From: G039029935 sp039029935
GTDB taxonomy: Bacteria; Chloroflexota; Anaerolineae; Caldilineales; Caldilineaceae
Length of the DNA: 24,227 bases
Reading direction: 5' to 3'
NCBI GenBank assembly: GCA_039029935.1
Contig: JBCCFC010000021.1
Location: 1-24,227 of the forward strand
The notes under the pieces were generated by a model. That model did not search any database and was not told the origin of the DNA. It saw only the letters and a list, made by a program, of their open reading frames with translations. Shown one piece after another: positions 23,781 to 24,227 of this stretch. Position 1 is the stretch's first letter. Each line of letters opens with the position of its first letter. A program made the position numbers and the translations under genes.

Positions 23781-24227
23781 ACTGAACTGAGGCATAGATG
23801 CTTATACACGTCCTATCCATCTGCATCCTATCCATCTTTATCACACATTACTCGATGAACGAACTTCAATCATCAACAGGATATCTAATACCTTACCAAG
23901 CTATATTTTTTGTTATTTATCATTAAAAATTCTTTACAGTATACGAAATATCGCCCTTTTTTTGGAAAAAACCCTTTTATCAAGGAAAAAATCACAAAAA
24001 CATCGTCATTTGCCGTATCAAATACGCCAAATGCTGAATGCGTAAATAACAAATCCATCGTTTAATACAGAGTAGCCATAATCACTTTGAAAACTCTTTG
24101 AAATCTAGGTGGGTGCAAAATGAGGATTAATTAACGTGAGCAGATATGGCTAGTAAATTTTTGCGCATAATCAGCCTTTCGTACCCGATTTGCCAGTCAT
24201 GTAAGAGCGCACGTTATGTAATTCCCG
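23781..24227. other. AT-rich non-coding right end
   Basis: No supportable gene is seen in this ~450-nt stretch. A short imperfect duplication of TCCTATCCATCT lies near 23810-23840. A hairpin with 12-bp arms (CATTTGCCGTAT / ATACGCCAAATG, one mismatch, 3-nt loop) lies at 24007-24033 and has no T-run. Several A/T homopolymer runs lie between 23930 and 24000. Confidence 0.5.

Noticed and set aside
23623..23844. 73-codon minus-strand frame with repeated LGQS units
   Set aside because: The repeats are only the translation of the 15-bp tandem DNA repeat and the 52-bp element; there is no ribosome site.
24171..24227. Open minus-strand frame of 18 codons at the right edge, ending in TGA at 24173-24171
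   Set aside because: It could be the 3' end of a gene entering from the right, but it is too short to support and two other frames also give no clear signal.

Overview
The window looks like a chromosomal stretch of a Chloroflexota bacterium (Anaerolineae/Caldilineae-like). This is inferred from protein style: a lipoprotein with a Cys-Ala-Ala-Pro start and an acidic Gly/Asp/Ser linker, very large secreted DUF11/SdrD_B proteins ending in a YLPV-type tail, an orphan ParB-like protein, a CHAT protease, and many hairpin-type intergenic repeats. Base composition is mixed in the genes, while several intergenic stretches and both window ends are AT-rich. No rRNA, tRNA, CRISPR array or intact transposase was found.

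Left part (1-3300): a gene fragment runs off the left edge on the minus strand. It is followed by the first ~65 codons of a P-loop ATPase gene (515-736) that is cut off where a two-gene minus-strand unit ends. That unit has a PD-(D/E)XK nuclease-like protein overlapping a TOPRIM-like protein by 4 nt (703-1802). Next is an imperfect 57-nt hairpin and an orphan ParB-fold protein (1953-3011).

Middle-left (3300-12600): a 1743-residue secreted adhesin/S-layer-like protein with DUF11 and five SdrD_B repeats; a small DUF2283 gene preceded by a broken partner frame that is missing from simple ORF calls; an MFS exporter; a PPP-like metallophosphoesterase whose last codons lie in a dispersed repeat; a strong hairpin; and a stand-alone DUF123 (GIY-YIG-like) protein.

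Carbohydrate cluster (12615-18130): a consensus sigma-70 promoter (TTGACA-N17-TATAAT) with a LacI-type palindrome directly against its -10 box drives a lipoprotein sugar-binding protein. Two MalF/MalG-type permeases, a LacI-family regulator and a PhyH-type Fe(II)/2-oxoglutarate dioxygenase follow. The regulator probably controls the promoter of its own cluster. No ATPase is encoded here, so a shared MsiK/MalK-like ATPase elsewhere is expected. A 135-bp MITE-like palindrome and a long hairpin with a T-run separate the binding protein from the permeases, and probably lower permease expression relative to the binding protein.

Right part (18196-24227): a WecG/TagA/CpsF glycosyltransferase, a second small secreted DUF11-like protein with a YLPV-type C-terminus, a clear terminator, an RNase II/R-family RNB protein, and a CHAT caspase-like protease with a C-terminal membrane anchor.

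The most distinctive feature not explained by genes is a 52-bp twin-hairpin repeat present three times (10754, 20161, 23676), always same-oriented and just after gene 3' ends. One copy supplies the C-terminus of the phosphoesterase and another leads into a 15-bp tandem array. The best candidates for an under-described system are the nuclease-TOPRIM pair and the membrane-anchored CHAT protease; neither could be tested here.
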